DNA from: Symsagittifera roscoffensis | Lineage: Eukaryota; Xenacoelomorpha; Acoela; Convolutidae | NCBI RefSeq assembly: GCF_963678635.1 | Contig: NC_087065.1 | Location: 36,545,888-36,609,887 of the forward strand | Direction: 5' to 3' | DNA: 64,000 nt | Shown: piece by piece, positions 1 to 9,582 of the stretch | Layout: every line of letters begins with the position of its first letter | Numbering within the stretch: position 1 is the first letter of the stretch | Notes under the pieces: generated by a model | What the model was told of the DNA's origin: nothing | What the model saw: only the letters and a program-made list of their open reading frames with translations | The model's database searches: none | Made by a program: the position numbers and the translations under genes

Positions 1-12
1 ATTATTGGGCAC

Positions 13-214
13 CAGTAGCGGATTTGGAGGGGACGCCTTTCCCCTCAATTCCTAAAAACGCCTTTTTTGGCCTTTTCAAAAATTTGCCTGCTGCACTGAA
101 AATTTGGTCAAATTAGGGTCTTTATAGTTGTTTGGAAGAGTTCAGAAAATCAGTTTGGTCGAGAAAATTTTTTTGAAAGTCGGCCCTCCTCGAGAAATTC
201 CTAGATCCGCGCCT
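13..214 (-). mobile_element. hAT-type MITE, short copy with target duplication
   Basis: The ends are CAGTAGCGGATTTGG on the left and CCTAGATCCGCGCCTG on the right, imperfect inverted repeats of each other and the same ends seen in about nine further copies in the window. The flanks at 5-12 (TTGGGCAC) and 215-222 (CTGGGCAC) match in 7 of 8 bases, as expected for the 8-bp duplication of hAT transposons. There is no coding capacity, so this is non-autonomous. It lies reversed relative to the copy at 38798 and is internally shortened. Confidence 0.75.
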
Positions 215-442
215 GCTGGGCACCATCGCTACCCGAGCGCCACAATTTATATGGAGATGCAACTTTAAAAGGACATGTTTATTTGGTTTTCAAAAAATCG
301 GTATGCTCAAAAAATTGTTAGAATTGAGTTTCCTAAAATAGCTTAATGCTGTCATTACTCGTTTCTCTAAGAGCACTTTTGATTGCGTTATCATGCAAAG
401 CGATTGTTTTTTACTGTGGTTTTTCACTCCAGAGTTCCTTAC

Positions 443-696
443 CCCTTCAGACCAACATCTTTGCTGCTCGTCAGCTTCTTCCACATTAGAATGAATACTG
501 TCATATACTGAAATTACGATGGGTATTGTTAATGTAGGAATTATGGCCTGCCATGCGCCTTTTCGCGTACAGTGTTGGCTGTACCAAGCGCCATATTTCA
601 TGGCCACCCACCGATCCACAGCCAGTAGTAGATTAAGAGTGTCGGGAGTTATTTGGGTGAGTCTGACCAGGAATCGAATCACTTTGCATGCCCATT
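443..696 (-). CDS. Class A G-protein-coupled receptor, TM3-TM4 exon (partial gene)
   Basis: Minus-strand reading shows a rhodopsin-like receptor core. A Cys in EWACKVIRFL sits exactly 25 residues before the Arg of a DRW motif (the DRY position), matching Cys3.25 and Arg3.50. Then come a second intracellular loop, a hydrophobic TM4 (AIIPTLTIPIVISV) and a CW pair where the loop-2 cysteine is expected. I place the acceptor after CTTCGGGCAG (exon starts at 696) and the donor at GTAAGG (442-441); the exon then enters in phase 1 and leaves in phase 0. An alternative acceptor would extend it to 777. The W in place of Y in DRY is unusual but occurs in family members. TM5-TM7 must lie left of the window. 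The ligand class cannot be told; the RFL and AVDRW context loosely resembles GnRH/vasopressin-type receptors, which is only an impression. Confidence 0.55.
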
Positions 697-888
697 CTGC
701 CCGAAGATGAAAGCAGGCCCAGTTATTTAGTCCTAAAGCATCAATTTTTCTTGTCGAAGGACTTATTGTTCCGACGACTCAAAGTGTAAAGAAACCTATG
801 ACAAGGATGTTTTTTCCACTCTAAAGGAGGTCGAGTGATGTAGTATATTGAAACATATTCATTCTTGAATAAGATTTCAAAACGATAC

Positions 889-952
889 TTTCGCTCGCGA
901 GAACAAGTGACTTGTAATGGGAACTAGACTTTTCCCGTAAACACTTTTTTCT
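889..952 (+). repeat. Dispersed stem-loop repeat (GGGAACTAGACTT...CCCGTAAACA), copy 1
   Basis: The block carries GCGAGAACAAGTGACTTGTA followed by GGGAACTAGACTTTTCCC and GTAAACA. Matching blocks occur near 3684, 21256 and 34160. GGGA...TCCC can pair around the ACTAGACTT core. Function unknown; in two of the four places a tRNA-like sequence follows about 100 bp later. Confidence 0.6.
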
Positions 953-1774
953 GCGATGTTTTGAGTAGTTGGTCTATCGTTTTATCTTCTTACTTTTTGC
1001 TGCCTTAACTTCCAATGTATGGAAGTTTTTTCTGATGAAATTTATCATACTTAAAGTCGTTTTGTTACTTGATACCTTCTGACTCTGATTTTTGTACGAA
1101 CTAATATCCGATATCTGAATTTTTTGAATACCTCATATTGTGTCGTTTCAAGGGCTAAACAAAATGTATATATTTTTTCCGTCGATATATTACAATAGAT
1201 GGCAGATTTAAATCAAATGGCTGGATCGCTCTTTGTTATATTTCGAACAGTATTTTTGCGTTATCTCAAGGCCCATTTTTTGGCAAAAGAACTGTAAAAT
1301 TTGATTTTTTTGAACAACATTTCGTCTGGCAGAGTAATTTATATGCAAAAATTATCTTAGTAAAAGTTTTTAAATATTGATGCACTTAGGTATAATGCAC
1401 TTTTCGAGTTCAATTGAAATTAATCTGCTGAAAGTGACGTAAATAGCACTCTACAAATACGAACGTGGAAATGGCGCAAAAAACATGAACGATTTCTAGT
1501 TTCAAAAGTGGAATTTATTTTTAAGATTTCCCAGCGGAATAAAAATTTACTTATTGATCCATTTTTCTCAAGTTGGGTTTATGTTATCAAAAAAGCGCCA
1601 ATCATAAATTGTTCTAGAAATTCAAAGAGCTTAAAGGGCATCTATTTTTTCTTTGAAATTCGAAAATTGAGACTTTTTCAAGAAAGTCAGTGTTTTTTCA
1701 TGTTTACTTGCGTACATTACTCTCTTCTAATCTTCGATTGGCTATGTTTATGATAATTGTTTGAGAGAACTTTC

Positions 1775-1865
1775 TGTTTTCGGTTACACGGTGGTCTACT
1801 CCGTACTTTTTGGCTACGCGGTCGTTTTCGGCTACACGGTGGCTAAACGGTTGTCTACTCATTTT
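1775..1865 (+). repeat. Short imperfect tandem repeat
   Basis: Units of the kind TTTTCGGCTACACGGTGG, followed by CTACTC, are repeated about four times with changes. No gene-like context. Confidence 0.5.
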
Positions 1866-2116
1866 TTTGGCTTAAAGGTTGCTCGGTAAGCAATAATAAA
1901 TGCTTATTGAAAGCTGGTTATTCTTTTGCTACTGTATTTTCCTGAAAATGAACATCAGCTGAGACAAACGTATGAAATGTGTTTTTTCAAATATATTCTT
2001 CTGTGATTTCCGTCTCATAATATGCTTGCGAGAAAAACAATTGAGTTCGAGCAAAGTATGTTCAATTTTCCAGGTTTTGTTGGTTTTATGTGGGTAATTC
2101 ATATCAGCCCTATAGA

Positions 2117-2207
2117 ACTAGGGGCGGATCTAAGATTTTAGGATTTTCTCGAGGGGGTGGCGGATTTTCAGCAACATTTCGAACATTTTGTCGACCTTTT
2201 TTATATA
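2117..2207 (+). mobile_element. hAT-type MITE, 5' end fragment
   Basis: GGGGCGGATCTAAG, then TTCTCGAGGGGGTGGCGG and a GTCGACC block in the same order as the 38798 copy. The inner and 3' parts are missing. Confidence 0.6.
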
Positions 2208-3042
2208 TAAAAACAATAAACAAACGATTATTTAAATAAGCAAAAAATGTGGAAAAAAATGATTTTCTCTTAATTTTATCTACGTTTCTTTTTCAATGAT
2301 AAAATTGGTCGCAGTTCTCTCTGATACTTCCTTAGCTCACATACTTACCACAGTCTAGTTAAGATTTGAATAGAAAGCTTGACCTTTTGTCGTTCATTAA
2401 GCTTTACAGGGGCTGAGATTTTGCGAAATACTCGACTTGGCTTCATTATTTTTTCAGTCAAAAGTTTTAATGTTATGTCTTACCGAACAAACCGCATGCA
2501 GCCAACTGAATAGTGGATATCTGTTTCAGAATCTCGAAGCTGCTTTGAACCCACATTGTAGTCTGGACCGAAAAGTCTCCCTCCAAACCGATTGAAATGA
2601 TAATCACACATGTTTGAGATATGATAGTCGGTACTGAGAAACCAATACATGTATGATAAAAACGTCTTTTCGTAAACTTAACCTTATTTAAGATGTGTCC
2701 CTTAAAACGATTGAAACCATTGATTGTAGACTAAGGTTGGCTAAGTAGAGATTGGGAGGCTAAGTAGCTAAGAACTCTTACTCGCAACCAAGACGTGATT
2801 CGAGGATCAACATAATCTGTGGTCCCAGACTAAGATGAAGCGCGGGTTCTCTGCTCTAAAATTACTCTAAAAATTGCCCATAAACCTGAAAGGTTTACAA
2901 TAGGGTTTTTCCCGAAAGAGCTTATCTCCTTCCATACCATAATGCTCTGAGAGATAACTAAAGATATTTGTACTTGTAAATTATAAGCCTCCATTCGGGA
3001 TCTTTTTGGGAGGGACTCACTAATCATGCATGTACGATATAC

Positions 3043-3169
3043 CTGACAGTCCTATGATAACAGCTATGACAGGTATCTGTGGGTTGAAGGCGCTCTTTGC
3101 CGCAACGATACCAAAATCTGCAGCCAGGGTTGTGTTGAAATAATCGTAATAAACTTCGTGTACTTCCAT
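3043..3169 (-). CDS. Class A GPCR, first coding exon (N-terminus and start of TM1)
   Basis: Read on the minus strand, an ATG at 3169 follows an in-frame stop and opens 42 codons that end at a GTATAT donor (3042). The peptide begins MEVHEVYYDYFNTT, acidic and tyrosine-rich with an Asn-X-Thr glycosylation site, and then turns hydrophobic (NPQIPVIAVIIGLSG), the usual form of a peptide-type receptor N-terminus running into TM1. It ends in phase 1, matching the entry phase of the TM3-TM4 exon at 443-696 on the same strand, so I assign both to one gene. The join is inferred because the exon between them was not found. Confidence 0.45.
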
Positions 3170-3295
3170 GTATTCAGAGGTATAGAACTAACTGAAGATT
3201 AATATTGAGATAAATAACCGCAAATAACCTTGTTCACTGAATTCGCACGTAAAATGGTAGACGTGCCTTACTTGCTTTTTAAAATCCCAATTCAA

Positions 3296-3374
3296 TGAGC
3301 AATTGGCGCAGTGGTTAATCCATGCTTGAGATAACAAAGCCCGGGAGTTCGATTCCTGTTGGGGCCTATTTTTT
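3296..3374 (+). repeat. tRNA-like sequence (SINE-type), copy 1
   Basis: TTGGCGCAGTGG matches a pol III A box, and GAGTTCGATTCC about 40 bp later matches a B box. A T run follows at 3369. The acceptor-stem halves do not pair, so this is a tRNA-derived repeat or pseudogene rather than a working tRNA. Confidence 0.55.
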
Positions 3375-3683
3375 GCACACTGAAAAATTTCAGCTATTCA
3401 GACTATCGTCTGTCTGCTTTTTTTCTGCTCTGTTAGAATAACTGCAACAGATATTTTCTGAGCATATCAGAATTTTAAATGTCCGTCCTATTCGAAAGTT
3501 GCTTTTTACGTTGACTGTGATTTTATCAACTTGATTGAATAAATTTCTTCTCTTCTTTCCGGCTTGATAGGTTTTGGCCTATTTTTATTGATTTTGTGGC
3601 TTCATAATGCTACATTCATTTGATGAGCGAATTTTTTTTGTGCATGTGTGTCTTTTGAGTTCACTTTCACACTTGCAAGTCTT

Positions 3684-3762
3684 TTACACTTGCGAGAGCA
3701 AGTGTCTTGTAATCGGGAACTAGACTTTCTCCCGTTAACATCTTTTCTTACAATTCTTACTT
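3684..3762 (+). repeat. Dispersed stem-loop repeat, copy 2
   Basis: This contains a perfect hairpin, CACTTGC-GAGA-GCAAGTG, then the shared core CGGGAACTAGACTT and TCTCCCGTTAACA. It precedes the tRNA-like sequence at 3800. Confidence 0.6.
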
Positions 3763-3799
3763 CCTTTTTAACGGATCTTTAAAACTTGCAGGCTCGTTT

Positions 3800-3868
3800 C
3801 CTTCTAGCCTAGTGGTAACGCGGTCGACTTGATAACTAAGGTATCGGTTCGAGTGCCGGCCGTACTTT
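3800..3868 (+). repeat. tRNA-like sequence, copy 2
   Basis: The A-box-like TAGCCTAGTGGTAAC and B-box-like GGTTCGAGTGCC are correctly spaced. The stems are imperfect. It sits about 100 bp after the stem-loop repeat, as at 34160-34345, which suggests one composite SINE. Confidence 0.5.
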
Positions 3869-4130
3869 GTATTTTTTCGGCATGCATGAAATTGAAATTG
3901 TTATCAATGAGACTGAAATTATATTCGTTAAAAATTGAATTGTCGGGCTTTTTGTCTACTCGAGTTTTTGTGGTTTGTTGCCGAATCACGGATTTTTACT
4001 GTGCAAAAGCTTTTTCATTCTAGTTGCGAAAACTGCAAGGGATTTTTGCTATAATCATGATCTGTAGAATTAGAAATTTCATACCATCTGTTCTCTGCTT
4101 TATTTGTGCCTTGTGTTTGTGACTTATTAA

Positions 4131-4204
4131 GCGTCCGTGGATGAGTAGGTAATGCGTGAGACTCATAATTTCTAGGTCGCATATCGAATCCGAGACGTAG
4201 CCGA
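4131..4204 (+). repeat. tRNA-Met-like pseudogene or SINE head
   Basis: The anticodon region GACTCATAATTTC resembles an elongator tRNA-Met (CAU) loop and is followed by AGGTCGC and a B-box-like ATCGAATCC; GATGAGTAGGTAATGCG fits the D arm. The acceptor stem is not paired, so it is most likely tRNA-derived and decayed. Confidence 0.5.
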
Positions 4205-4387
4205 ATTTTTACTTATTCGAGGCTTATTTCTATTTTCTATTGCAATTTATAGAGCTGCTTTTTGTCGTGTTCTCGCGAATATTTGCGAAGAAAATCTTCG
4301 CCTCTGTATTTTATATTCAAATGTTCTGTTTGGCATATTTTCTCAGAATGAACTTTTATCTAGACATGTTTTTTAATGTTCTTGTTG

Positions 4388-4422
4388 TATCGCAATTAAT
4401 GCGAAGCTTTGCTCCGCCTGTC
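4388..4422 (+). repeat. TATCGCAA...GCGAAGC module, copy 1
   Basis: TATCGCAATTAATGCGAAGC, then TTTGCTCCGCCTGTC. Related blocks stand at 8833, 22197, 23311 and 35639; the last has a perfect GCGAAGC-TCC-GCTTCGC stem. Confidence 0.45.
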
Positions 4423-4699
4423 TGATTTTTTTTGGGCTTAGAGGGCTTCTGCCCAAGTATTTTTGGCCTTGTTACGCTTTGGTACGTTTTTTTGGATACT
4501 AGTTTCACATTCTATTTCTGGCGTTTTTTTTAAACTAGCGTTATATATTTTGGTAGATCTGATTTTTTCCGCATTTGGGATTTTTTCTTGTATTCTTGTT
4601 TTGCCAAGTGGCGAAAATCTGTGCTACTCCTCTTTGGGAAATTTGAGATTTAGAGTTGAATAAGAAGTAATATGACCAATGAATTTGCCTGATTTTAAT

Positions 4700-4835
4700 C
4701 GGAAAGTTTTTTGTTTTGAATAAAAATTGTTCTGAATAATTTTTCTAAATAAAATTGTTCTGAATAAAAGATCACCCCAAGTATTTTTCTTGTTGTTCTG
4801 AATAAAAGATTATCCCAAGCATAAAATTTCTTGAT
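4700..4835 (+). repeat. Short tandem repeat (GTTCTGAATAAAAGAT)
   Basis: About four imperfect copies of TTGTTCTGAATAAAAGAT, two of them followed by a CCCAAG block. Confidence 0.5.
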
Positions 4836-6186
4836 GATTTGGTTTTGATAGTAAGTGAATGTTAAAACTTCTTATCCATGCTTTTTCACTGGAAGTTTCA
4901 ACAGCCAAAATAGAACAAATTTCTTTTTCATTTAGGTTGTATTCTAAACGACTACTGAGTCACTAATATTTTTGAAGAGTTGTTAACACAAATGAGATCA
5001 TGAGCATATCGAGGATTTTGGATGAAAGCGTCGAGCAATTTTTTTCAACGCTGCATTTCAGGCTAGTGCGCCCCGCTCAACTGTAGTAATGGCACTAAAG
5101 GTGCCTTGCAATCTGCCTAAAATAAAAGTCTTGTAAAAGTAACGTATTTGATGGGGGCAGTAAAAGGGTCAAATGCCTTGATGGGAAAAGCTGCTTCTTG
5201 CCATAATTCCTCCTTTGGATTAGATTATCGGAGGCTTTTCTGGTCCTTTATGTGCACGAACCTTATTCAAATCAGTTGCAATTTGAACTTAAATCATTTT
5301 CAAGTTGATGTAGTGAAGTGGTTCGAATAGTTTTTTTGAATAGTAAAATGTTCATTCCTGTGATAAAAATGGTATTGTGGTTTAAGTGTAGTTAATATTT
5401 CGTCTATGAAGACTAAGTTACGAGCAAAATGCTGTAAAGGTAAGTGCGCTAGAGAACTTGATCTCATAAACTAAAACCCTCCTTGGTTGTTTGATTAGTG
5501 AATAGTTTAGGGGAAAACCTGGTCTTTCAAAAATGCATTGATTGCAGGTATCTGAAATATCTAATTAGTTTGATTAACTCTCGCTTAATCTGGTACTTCA
5601 AACGGGTTTTATTTCCTTAAGTATTTCGTGCCCTTTAGTAAATATGTCAGAAGTAATGTTTTTTAATCTTAGCAACAAGCAAATTGAGTTAATCAAACAG
5701 ATTTCCACTTTGACCCAGGTTCGGCAAGGTTTTTTGTTCAGTTTTTTGACGTTTAGCTTCTATAACTTATGTTAGCTGTCGATTTTATTTTTGGGACATC
5801 GAAGGGGTGAATTTCCGTGAGGGGGCATCTATAATTTTCCCCAAATCCGACACTGTTTTCAGGGTAGCAAATCGTATAATAACTGGTGGCTGACACTTTC
5901 ATAATTGCTGGCATCTTAACCTCTGCTTCTAGTTTTTACGCCATTTTTGTTCCCATCACTTTCAAAGAGGGAAAGGAACTATTGGTTAGGGTGGTTTTTT
6001 TTTAAAGCTATTTTCGACTACCCCCAAAAGAGATTGTAAGGAGTAAAGTATGATATCATATTGAAGTACTATTGGTCGTGATTGGAGTTTCAAAAACTTT
6101 GAATCTGTTGCCTCAGATAAGGCATTAAACATGAATTAGAGTTTGACCTTTAGTTTCAATTCTAGTAGAACTTAAAGGCTATAGTT

Positions 6187-6790
6187 CTGATTTGAATTAA
6201 CCGGACAAAATGCGTGTGAATTAACCGGACGAATTAACCGGACGTGCTGAACATTTGAAACTTAAAATGCGTGTTTCTCAAATTGGGTGGAGGTTAGACC
6301 AAAAATGGAGAGAACATTTTGCTTAAATTTCACCAGAATTTAAAAAATTGCAATTCATTTTGCGAAATTCGCAAACAAAAAATTACCCTAAAAGCTGATC
6401 GTTTTGTCTTTTTTTTTAGTTTATCCAGAATTGATTAAAAAAATTCATTAAAAATGAATTTTTTTGGCTATCAAGCAAATATAATTTCTAACGCATTTTC
6501 GGAGATTCAGTTGAATTAACCTTTTTTACTTGTGTAAAAATAATCTTTTTTAGAAAAATTTTGTAAAAGTTATCTTGTTTGGCTATGAAGCAAAAATAAT
6601 TTTCAACGGATTTTCGGAGATTTTGTCCTTCTAGAACTTTTTTTGGCTTCTTTTGATCAATAGGTCTTCTTTCGATCTAACTTTCTCATCAATTGATTTG
6701 GTACCTTACGCGTAATTCTTAACTAAAAATTCCCAAATGACCAATTTTGGGGTCAAATTTTGTTCGTTTTGTCCGGATAATTTTAATCAG
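6187..6790. mobile_element. Non-autonomous TIR element
   Basis: The left end reads CTGATTTGAATTAACCGGAC and the reverse complement of the right end reads CTGATTAAAATTATCCGGAC, a clear terminal inverted repeat. Near the left end GAATTAACCGGAC occurs three times. Inside, a block containing GGCTATCAAGCAAA and CATTTTCGGAGATT (6463-6515) is repeated at 6573-6625. No open frame; family not recognised. Confidence 0.55.
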
Positions 6791-6999
6791 CACCATTAGC
6801 AGTTAATTAGCAATTCGTGCATTTGCTGACTGTTTTCAATAGCATTTTCTAGTTTAAGAACAACCGAAAATTTTGGAAGCAAAATTTTGGGGGAAAAATT
6901 GATTTTTTTCTCGGAATATAGCGTTATCAAATCGGAATATATATTTTTTCATGTTGACAATTTGTTCAATAGAATCACTTGGTATCTTGGTTCATCATG

Positions 7000-7110
7000 A
7001 TATCAAATTTCTAAGCGTCTCCGGTACACTTAGTTTGGAATTAACGATTACACCTGGGACAGCAAAGGTCCTGGGTTCGAATCTGACAAGGACCTTTTTT
7101 AAGCGATAAA
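7000..7110 (+). repeat. tRNA-like SINE, copy 4
   Basis: GTCCTGGGTTCGAATCTG is a good B box, followed by a T run. The upstream block (AAATTTCTAAGCGTCTCC) also precedes the tRNA-like sequence at 34279, and the downstream blocks (TTGTCTGC, GTCGGCTTAGTTGCC) match too, so the two are copies of one SINE family. Confidence 0.6.
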
Positions 7111-7899
7111 TGTTCCGTTTCAAAAAGTTCTCTGCCTATTCCTTGTCTGCTAATGCTTTGTCGGCTTAGTTGCCTCATCTTAGAATTTTTTGCTTTATGC
7201 AGTTTTCGTTGCAGTTGCCTTTTTTAATGTTCATTCATTCCTACTATTGATAATTCTCTTAGCCTTGACTTTGTATAATTTCCTTTTTTTTTTTTTTCGT
7301 TTAATAAGTTTTTTTTTGTCCTAAATAATTTCAGCTTAAGTTTCATGGGCTTGCTAACCTAACCTTGGGCCGTTAGAGGAAACAATTGTTTGTATGCTTT
7401 CCTCCGGATCGCACAAAACTTTGAAAATCTCGGAATAGAATTTATAGTTCAAAGTTCTTCTTGACAACAATTTTATGGAATAGAATTTATAGTTCAAAGT
7501 TTTACTTGACTACAGTTTTTTTTCGCTTGAGAATTGTTTTTGAATCTATCCTATTTTAATTGGCATTCTACTTGACCCATGTTTAAAAAGTCCCTATGTT
7601 GATTTCTTAAAGCTTCTTCAACGTAATATTTTTTGCTTGTTTAATGAAAGAATTTCTGCACGTTTAAGCTAAGTATATTGTAATGCTTAAAAAATTTCAC
7701 ATGGCACATTTTTCAGAAGTCAATTTGCTGGTCGGTTGAAAGACCAGAGCATTGCAAGTGTTAGAAAGTTCATTCAAGTCGACGTTTTAAAATCTGCTGG
7801 AGCGCGAATGCTGTTATTTCAACTCTACATTTTTCCTATATTGGCAACGTAAAACTTGAAATTTTTAGTTCACAATTTGTTTAAGTAAGATTTAAGTTT

Positions 7900-8620
7900 C
7901 GAACACTATGGTGGAGTGAATTCAGGGTACACTCATGAGCTGCAAACCTGGCGTACAAGTATGACTCCTCAAACTATTTTGATTTTCGAGATATGGCCTT
8001 TTTTATGATTTTTTTTCGAAAACTTAGATGTAAAAAAAACAGTCGAACTTGGAAATCTCTTTTTGATAGTGGGGCGCTGTCCGGGTAAACTCAGTGATTT
8101 CAAAGCAAGCGTGCAAATATGACTGCTCAAAAATTTTTGGTTTCTCGTGATGTGGCGTTTTTTTCAATTTTTTGTTTCAAAATATTTAGATATTAAAAAA
8201 ACTAAGTGAAATTCTCAACCCTTTTTTGTTGAGCTCTCAGGACATACCCAGAGGTTGCAATTGTTCCCTCTAGTTTTGACTGCTCAATGTCGTTTGGTTT
8301 CCGAGATGTGGCGTTATGATTCTCAACCCTTAGGCGGAGATCTGTCAGTTACACATCGGCGTTGCAAATCTGCCCTCTACTTATGACTGCACAAAGCCTT
8401 TTGCTTTCGAGATGTTTTTTTTTCGGGATATTTTCAAAAAACCTAAATAAAAATGAAATTGAAAGAAGTAATAGATATTGAATTTCTTAACCCTGTGGTG
8501 GGATGCTGTCAGGGGACAATATAGTGTTGCAATTCTGCCGTCCATTTTATCTGCTCAAATTATTTTGTTTTTTTTTAATCTATGGCGTTTTTTTATATAC
8601 AAACCCCCGATAGATGAGCC
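7900..8620 (+). repeat. Diverged satellite, array 1 (about 160-bp unit)
   Basis: At least five copies start near 7910, 8069, 8226, 8330 and 8495. Each has a GGG.GCTGTCAGGG-type block, a GTTGCAA block, TATGACTGCTCAAA and TTTTCGAGATATGGCGTTTT in that order. Most spacing is about 160 bp. The same unit makes up the array at 33905-35500. Confidence 0.6.
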
Positions 8621-8832
8621 CAGTTTATCTTTACGATTGCATAAAATATCGCTGTTTTAGTAGATGGTACTTGTTTTAGGAAGCTTTTTTTACATTCAAC
8701 GATTTATTTGAAGCACCGTAGGTGCGAGTCATGCGCTAGTCTATAAATTATGGCTTCTTCGAAATATTTCCGTTTTCTTTGGACTTAGTGGCTCTCCTTT
8801 CCTGTCTGCTAGCTTGCAATGCTACTTTGTGG

Positions 8833-8869
8833 TATCGCAAGTGATGCGAAACTTTGCTTCACATCTGTG
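8833..8869 (+). repeat. TATCGCAA...GCGAAAC module, copy 2
   Basis: TATCGCAAGTGATGCGAAAC with TTTGCTTCACATCTGTG. It is preceded by GCTAGCTTGCAATGCTAC, which also stands immediately left of the Mutator-like insertion at 26473. Confidence 0.4.
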
Positions 8870-9013
8870 TTCAATTTACATTTTTTTTTGAATTTTTCCT
8901 TAATCAGGTCGCGACATTTTGTGCTACTTGCACAGCAGCCCGTTTTATTTGTTTTATTTTGCTATCAATTTAACTTTGAGCTCAGCATCTTATCAAATTC
9001 ATGTCAGCTGTTG

Positions 9014-9500
9014 TCGAATTTAATCTGAAAAACAAAAAAGTTCAGACCACTTTTTCTCAATAGATACAAATTTTTGATTTTTTTAGAATCATTGGCTTAA
9101 ATATGAGACCACACTCAATAATATGAGAGATTATTTGAAGACGTCAAAAGCGGCCAGAAAAAGCATACTCTACGTCATAGTTCCATCTCATCTCTAGAGG
9201 GGGTGAGTAATCGGAACAGAAAAAGTCTTGAATCATAATATAAAACTTGCCATAGAAGTCGGTTGAAATTCAGCCTGAAAAGCGAAATCTTCAGACCAGT
9301 CTTTTTTGGTTATCTTTAGTAAACTTTTTGGATTATCTTTTTAGAATAGGTATTGCGACTGAAAAAGTTGTGATATGATATCACGCTTGACCAGCTGCAA
9401 GTTTTCTTTGAGGTCGTCAAAATTGACCGCAGGAAACCCATTCTACGCCCTAGTTCCTCCCTTAATCTTTCGAGAGTGGTCGGAACAAAAAGAAAATCAA
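9014..9500 (+). repeat. Diverged tandem duplication just upstream of SMG1
   Basis: Copy 1 (about 9014-9233) and copy 2 (about 9263-9500) share, in order, a CTGAAAA..AAA block, TTCAGACCA, a GACGTCAAAA/GGTCGTCAAAA block, a CCAGAAAAAGC/CCGCAGGAAACCC block, CTACG.C.TAGTTCC and GGTCGGAACA-like ends. It lies where the SMG1 promoter or leader is expected; no TATA-like box stands out. Confidence 0.5.
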
Positions 9501-9507
9501 GGGTTTA

Positions 9508-9520
9508 ATTTCTTTTTCAG
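9508..9520 (+). promoter_or_regulatory. Strong 3' splice acceptor in the SMG1 leader
   Basis: TTTAATTTCTTTTTCAG is a textbook acceptor, 62 bp before the SMG1 ATG. It implies that the mRNA leader starts at 9521 after a 5'-UTR intron or a spliced leader. A weaker AG also ends at 9572. No matching donor could be assigned. Confidence 0.5.
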
Positions 9521-9530
9521 AGTGAAATTC

Positions 9531-9572
9531 ATGACCACAGTGAATATAGATCTACGCAGCATCTTGATTTAG
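9531..9572 (+). promoter_or_regulatory. Upstream ORF in the SMG1 leader (13 codons)
   Basis: An ATG at 9531 in a weak context (T at -3) opens 13 codons and stops at TAG 9570-9572, ten bases before the SMG1 start and in a different frame. If the leader begins at 9521 this uORF is in the mRNA. If splicing uses the AG at 9572 it is removed. Confidence 0.45.
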
Positions 9573-9582
9573 AGGAACAGAA

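Larger units (their letters stand above)
697..3042 (-). other. Presumed GPCR intron(s), TM1/TM2 exon not located
   Basis: This lies between the two receptor exons on the minus strand. An exon with the end of TM1 and TM2 (a LAxxD motif) should be here but I could not identify one with confidence. It contains a hairpin-type repeat near 889-950, short tandem copies near 1775-1865 and a MITE fragment near 2117. The rest shows no recognisable feature. Confidence 0.4.
3170..9520. other. Intergenic region between the GPCR and SMG1
   Basis: AT-rich non-coding DNA between two divergently arranged genes. It holds the tRNA-like, hairpin, TIR and satellite repeats listed separately. I see no protein gene; the open frames here are short and in low-complexity or repeat sequence. 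The stretch 4840-6180 shows nothing I can name. Confidence 0.6.

Noticed and set aside
2487-2645. A minus-strand open stretch ending at a GTAAGA donor, considered as the missing GPCR TM1/TM2 exon
   Set aside because: The phase would fit, but the peptide lacks the TM1 Asn and the LAxxD motif of TM2, and parts of it resemble a local repeat at 2690-2720.
2830-3027. 65-codon minus-strand ORF next to the GPCR first exon
   Set aside because: No receptor motifs; it starts 15 bp inside the presumed intron and has no supporting splice sites.
3296-3374. Functional tRNA gene
   Set aside because: A and B boxes are present but the acceptor-stem halves do not pair.
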